23,809 nucleotides of DNA from an uncultured Centipeda sp. (lineage in GTDB: Bacteria; Bacillota; Negativicutes; Selenomonadales; Selenomonadaceae). Each line of letters starts with the position of its first letter. The first letter of the stretch is position 1. Both the position numbers and the translations under genes were made by a program. The DNA lies in NCBI GenBank assembly GCA_937925565.1, contig CALALM010000347.1:1-23809 (forward strand), read 5' to 3'. The notes below the pieces were generated by a model that had not been told where the DNA came from, did no database searches, and was given only the letters and a program-made list of their open reading frames with translations. Below, piece after piece: positions 22,560-23,809 of this stretch.

Positions 22560-23024
22560 CTATTTTCGCCCCACCCGTGTGATAATGTTCGTCGTGGACT
22601 TGCCTGCGACAAGTGGGATAAAGGCAACCTCGCCGCCGTACCGCTCGACGATGCGTGCCTCGGGCAGCGTTTCAAGCGTATAGTCGCCGCCCTTGGCATA
22701 GACGGCGGGGCGCACCTTCGCGATCAGCACCTCTGCCGTATCCTCGCCAAAGATGACCACTGCGTCCACCGATTTCAGTGCGCCGACGACCTCCGCGCGA
22801 TCCTCCGCCGTGTTGACGGGGCGTGTCTCGCCCTTGAGTCGTCGCACGGATGCGTCACTGTTGAGCCCGAGGATGAGCACATCGCCCAGCGACCGCGCTG
22901 CCGCAAGATAGCGCACATGCCCTGCGTGGAGGATGTCAAAGCAGCCGTTCGTGAAAACGACACGTGCCCCTCCTTCACGCAGGGCAGCGGCAAAAGCCTC
23001 AATCCGCTCATTTGGAATCAGCAT
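22560..23024 (-). CDS. rfaE2: D-beta-D-heptose 1-phosphate adenylyltransferase (HldE domain 2)
   Basis: A 154-residue nucleotidyltransferase equal to the C-terminal half of HldE; it joins AMP from ATP to heptose 1-phosphate to make ADP-heptose. Seen: [19 protein letters not shown] with the HxGH motif (33-36), [38 protein letters not shown], and the C-terminal STTNIITR that replaces the ISSTxIR-like signature. I use ATG 23022-23024; AAGGGGG lies eight bases upstream, while the GTG at 23031-23033 overlaps that site. It starts 1 bp after the stop of the adjacent kinase, so the two act as a split HldE. Confidence 0.95.
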   Translation of the reverse strand: MLIPNERIEAFAAALREGGARVVFTNGCFDILHAGHVRYLAAARSLGDVLILGLNSDASVRRLKGETRPVNTAEDRAEVVGALKSVDAVVIFGEDTAEVLIAKVRPAVYAKGGDYTLETLPEARIVERYGGEVAFIPLVAGKSTTNIITRVGRK

Positions 23025-23025
23025 A

Positions 23026-23809
23026 TCAAACACCCCCTTCGAGAGCCATAATGGCGTTGCTCAGTTCCTCCTGCGCAACGGTTGCCGTCCCACGTTTGCG
23101 TACGGCGATCCCCGATGCAATATTGCTGAGATACGCCGCCGTCAGAGGATCCATGTCCGCTGCGAGCGCAAGGATCATGACAGCGACACAGGTATCCCCC
23201 GCACCCGACACATCGAAGATCTCGCTGTGGTCGCTGACGGGAATGTTTGTCGCAGAGGCATCTGCAAGGAAGAGTGTCATGCCCTTATCCCCGCGCGTGA
23301 TCAGTACGCCATCGGCATGGAGCCGTTCGCACAGTTCACGCCCCGCCGCGTGAATCTCCTCCTCAGAGCAGAGAGTACGCCCGAGTGCTGCCGCGAGTTC
23401 CGCATCATTCTGCTTGACGTAGCCGATGCCCTCATAACCAAGAATATCATAGCGCGAGTCCACGATGCTCGGAATGCCCAACCGGCGCGTCTCATCGATC
23501 ACCATGCGGCGCACACGCTCTGTCACAGTCCCCGATCCGTAGTCCGAGAGCACAACACCGCGCACGTGGGGGAGTAGCTCCCGTATGTGCGCGAGCAGCG
23601 CTTTCTCCGTCGCCTCGTTAAGCGGTATATGCCACTCGCGGTCAATGCGTACAATCTGCTGACTGACGGTCGCACGTCCGCCCGCAATGATGCGAGTCTT
23701 CGTGATCGTCGGGTATTCTGCCGCACGTACGAACGACTCCGTATGCACGCCATTCTTTTCGAGCACAGCGAGGAGTGCATCCCCGCTGATATCCGTACCG
23801 CAGACGCCT
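23026..23809 (-). CDS. HldE-type heptose kinase paralogue, N-terminus outside window
   Basis: The minus-strand frame is open to the window edge, so the start is missing. About 260 C-terminal residues are present. It is a PfkB-family kinase of the RfaE1 type: [20 protein letters not shown], then [62 protein letters not shown] and [14 protein letters not shown]. Compared with the other kinase here (19206-20204) it has SRYD where that one has PKGA and KQND where that one has TPNV. Its stop is 1 bp before the adenylyltransferase start. It could be the main heptose 7-phosphate kinase or a related sugar-phosphate kinase. Confidence 0.85.
   Translation of the reverse strand, partial: GVCGTDISGDALLAVLEKNGVHTESFVRAAEYPTITKTRIIAGGRATVSQQIVRIDREWHIPLNEATEKALLAHIRELLPHVRGVVLSDYGSGTVTERVRRMVIDETRRLGIPSIVDSRYDILGYEGIGYVKQNDAELAAALGRTLCSEEEIHAAGRELCERLHADGVLITRGDKGMTLFLADASATNIPVSDHSEIFDVSGAGDTCVAVMILALAADMDPLTAAYLSNIASGIAVRKRGTATVAQEELSNAIMALEGGV

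Overview
This window looks like chromosomal DNA from a Gram-negative (diderm) member of the Firmicutes, most likely Selenomonas or a close relative in the Negativicutes. This is inference from content, not a database match. The reasons are: GC-rich coding DNA with AT-rich spacers; strong AGGAGG-type ribosome binding sites with several TTG/GTG starts; a complete-looking ADP-heptose/LPS inner-core operon; and anaerobic C4-dicarboxylate metabolism.

Left part (1-7005). The 3' end of purA ends at a bidirectional terminator. Facing it is a minus-strand operon: an ArsC/Spx-like thioredoxin-fold protein, a YeiH-type membrane exporter, and a uracil-DNA-glycosylase-superfamily protein. Divergent sigma70 promoters (3201-3274) separate this operon from an hsp20 small heat-shock gene. 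Next comes a plus-strand group that converges on 5-oxoproline (pyroglutamate): a gamma-glutamylcyclotransferase-like protein, DUF969 and DUF979 membrane proteins, and pyrrolidone-carboxylate peptidase (Pcp).

Middle (7004-13553). A LysR regulator is divergent from aspartase (aspA), with a perfect 18-bp palindrome between them. aspA is followed by a DcuA/DcuB-family and then a DcuC-family C4-dicarboxylate transporter, and by a PepT-like M20 metallopeptidase. Together these suggest peptide/aspartate use by anaerobic fumarate respiration: aspartate in, deamination to fumarate, succinate out. Two inverted copies (4482-4642 and 9422-9583) of an approximately 161-bp foldback element (MITE-like) flank DUF969 through aspA. 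The second copy has a CTTA target duplication and begins on the last base of the aspA stop codon.

Right part (13561-23809). A palindromic repeat cluster precedes a solitary tyrosine recombinase, which has its own promoter and Gln at the usual His/Trp catalytic position. From 23809 down to 14891 everything is on the minus strand, tightly packed or overlapping, and reads as one LPS-core operon: heptose-7-P kinase paralogue (cut by the window edge), heptose-1-P adenylyltransferase, two heptosyltransferases, a second heptose-7-P kinase, ADP-heptose epimerase, heptose bisphosphatase, a family-2 and a family-4 glycosyltransferase, and a VirK/DUF535 protein. It ends at a terminator shared with the recombinase. 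No rRNA, tRNA, CRISPR array or intact insertion sequence was seen.

The observations most worth checking are the foldback element pair, the 5-oxoproline gene set with its GTATAC operator-like palindrome, the hairpin between the Pcp ribosome binding site and start codon, the two heptose kinases in one operon, and the altered catalytic set of the recombinase.
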